Assembly (NCBI GenBank): GCA_024640385.1
Contig: JAHEFC010000203.1
Span: 1-7,080, forward strand
DNA length: 7,080 nt
Source of the DNA: Sphingobacteriales bacterium
GTDB taxonomy: Bacteria; Bacteroidota; Bacteroidia; Chitinophagales; Chitinophagaceae
Direction of reading: 5' to 3'
Made by a program: the position numbers and the translations under genes. The notes beneath the pieces are model-generated. The model was not told where the DNA came from and searched no databases. It worked only from the letters and a program-made list of their open reading frames with translations. Numbering within the stretch: position 1 is the stretch's first letter; each line of letters starts with the position of its first letter. Of the stretch, positions 6,017 through 7,080 are shown piece after piece.

Positions 6017-7080
6017 ATGAAAAATGTGTTGGGGTCCATCACCGCGATAATTATTTCCTTAAGTATTTTATTGTATGGCTGCCGGAAAGAACAGTCTGCC
6101 CCGGTAAATAATGATGGCATAATGGTGAGTAATGCTTTGGCTGCCACGCCCACACCCATTCAGGTATACGGCGTTTGGCATGCAGGTAATGATTATTGTA
6201 CCTGGTCCACAGTAAGAACTGTGACTGAGTTTGATTCAAAAAACCATTGGATCGTAGAACGTTCGCCTAATGGCAGTCCATCTGTGAACCTTGTGGTTTT
6301 GAGTTTCGTCAATCCACTCAAGCTATTAAATAAAACAAACGATGCAGGAAATCAGAATGGCATACCTAAGGGGATGACGGCGGACATTGTAAACTATTTT
6401 AAAAGCAGGAATATCAGGGTCATGTTATCCATTGGCGGTATCACTTACACGGATTTCTGGAATACGGCATTAAGCACCAATCCCACACAGCTAGGACTGA
6501 ATGCAGCGGCTGTTGCACAGCAATTGGGAGTAGGAATAGAAATTGATTATGAACAGAACAGTGGTCCAAATCTTGTTGGGCTGCAGAAGTTTGTGGATGC
6601 TTACCGGTCAGTTCTGCCTTACGATCCAACAGGGAACAACCATGCAGCGCGATTGACCATTGACCTGGGAGCCGGTGACCGTTGGCTGATAGAAACATGC
6701 CGTTATGCAACTGCCAACTGGCTGACAACATCCAATCCCGTGCTTGACTATGCGAATGCCATGGTGCCCAACCGCCAGCCCAATTCTGTTTCCGATGCCA
6801 CTGCCAACTGGCAGGAGCATGTGGATGGCAAGCCGCAGTATGGACCTCCTATTCTTCCTCTGGCACCGGCTAAGTTTACCGGTGGGTTGTACCTGGTGAC
6901 AGGTAAAAGCCCGTCGAAGGAGTGTGTGAATTTCGGTTCATCGTTGCAGAAAGGCTGTGCATTATTTGTGCAGTCTGTAATGCCTCATTCAAGCTTGACC
7001 GGAGCAACATCGGGCATGTTGGGCTATATGTTCTGGGCTGCCGAAAAACCTTCTACCCGAACTACCTCTACTGCACCGCC
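6017..7080 (+). CDS. GH18-type glycoside hydrolase lipoprotein (3' end outside window)
   Basis: The frame is open from ATG 6017 to the window edge (354 complete codons). The signal peptide ends in lipobox LLYGC (Cys22), followed by RKEQSAP, so it is a lipoprotein anchored probably at the outer membrane. The (beta/alpha)8 barrel is read from VYGVWHAGND (50-59, strand 1), VNLVVLSFVNP (90-100), MLSIGG (136-141, the SxGG motif), GVGIEIDYE (171-179, the catalytic strand), LTIDLGAGD (213-221), DYANAMV (244-250) and GYMFWAAE (336-343, with the Trp that usually floors the -1 subsite). GH18 enzymes cleave chitin or N-glycan GlcNAc-beta-1,4 bonds with substrate-assisted catalysis. Here the acid Glu179 and Asp177 are kept, but the motif's first Asp is Val172 and the second is Glu175. 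It could be a chitinase, an endo-beta-N-acetylglucosaminidase or a weakly active or binding form. A Pro/Thr/Ser stretch at the visible end may lead to a linker or the barrel's last helix. The gene is 103 bases after the bicupin and could have its own promoter. Confidence 0.87.
   Translation, partial: MKNVLGSITAIIISLSILLYGCRKEQSAPVNNDGIMVSNALAATPTPIQVYGVWHAGNDYCTWSTVRTVTEFDSKNHWIVERSPNGSPSVNLVVLSFVNPLKLLNKTNDAGNQNGIPKGMTADIVNYFKSRNIRVMLSIGGITYTDFWNTALSTNPTQLGLNAAAVAQQLGVGIEIDYEQNSGPNLVGLQKFVDAYRSVLPYDPTGNNHAARLTIDLGAGDRWLIETCRYATANWLTTSNPVLDYANAMVPNRQPNSVSDATANWQEHVDGKPQYGPPILPLAPAKFTGGLYLVTGKSPSKECVNFGSSLQKGCALFVQSVMPHSSLTGATSGMLGYMFWAAEKPSTRTTSTAP

Noticed and set aside
6051..6820. Minus-strand frames opposite the GH18 gene
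   Set aside because: The plus-strand frame has a lipoprotein signal and all major GH18 strand motifs; the opposite frames are shadows.

Overview
The window looks like chromosomal DNA of a member of the Bacteroidota, most plausibly of the Chitinophagaceae or a near relative. Three things point there: a TonB-dependent receptor whose frame starts with the tail of a carboxypeptidase-regulatory-like extension, two lipoproteins with Bacteroidota-type signal peptides (a Cys followed by N-K-E or R-K-E), and an exact match to the Bacteroidota -7 promoter element (TAnnTTTG). Base composition and codon use look even across the window, and I see no transposase, integrase, tRNA, rRNA or CRISPR array.

Layout, left to right. 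Positions 1-2166 (+) hold a TonB-dependent outer-membrane receptor that runs in from the left edge. It is followed after 13 bases by a small lipoprotein (2180-2728, +), and the two form a likely operon. The receptor's plug and an external-loop motif resemble the ZnuD-like metal/heme receptor group, so the pair may be an uptake system with a surface-exposed accessory lipoprotein; the substrate is inferred. An 89-base inverted repeat built from 7-base GCAGGTT units (2736-2824) closes the operon. It abuts an AT-rich palindrome and a -7 element (2839-2846) placed so close to the next gene that its mRNA should be nearly or fully leaderless. That gene (2851-3243, +) encodes a small three-helix membrane protein of the DUF2721 type. 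It meets an ABC exporter gene (3240-5048, -) tail to tail, with both stop codons read from one TTAA.

The ABC exporter (transmembrane domain fused to ATPase, presumably a homodimer) is divergent from an exported bicupin (5185-5913, +), with 136 bases between them. Last comes a lipoprotein glycoside hydrolase of GH18 type (6017 to the right edge, +). It keeps the catalytic Glu but has an altered DxxDxDxE motif, and its gene is cut by the window.

The genes do not form one obvious pathway. The only pair that clearly works together is the receptor and its lipoprotein. I did not find a convincing new multi-gene system. The most interesting items are the receptor-lipoprotein pair, the heptad inverted repeat next to an apparently leaderless promoter, and the GH18 active-site variant.
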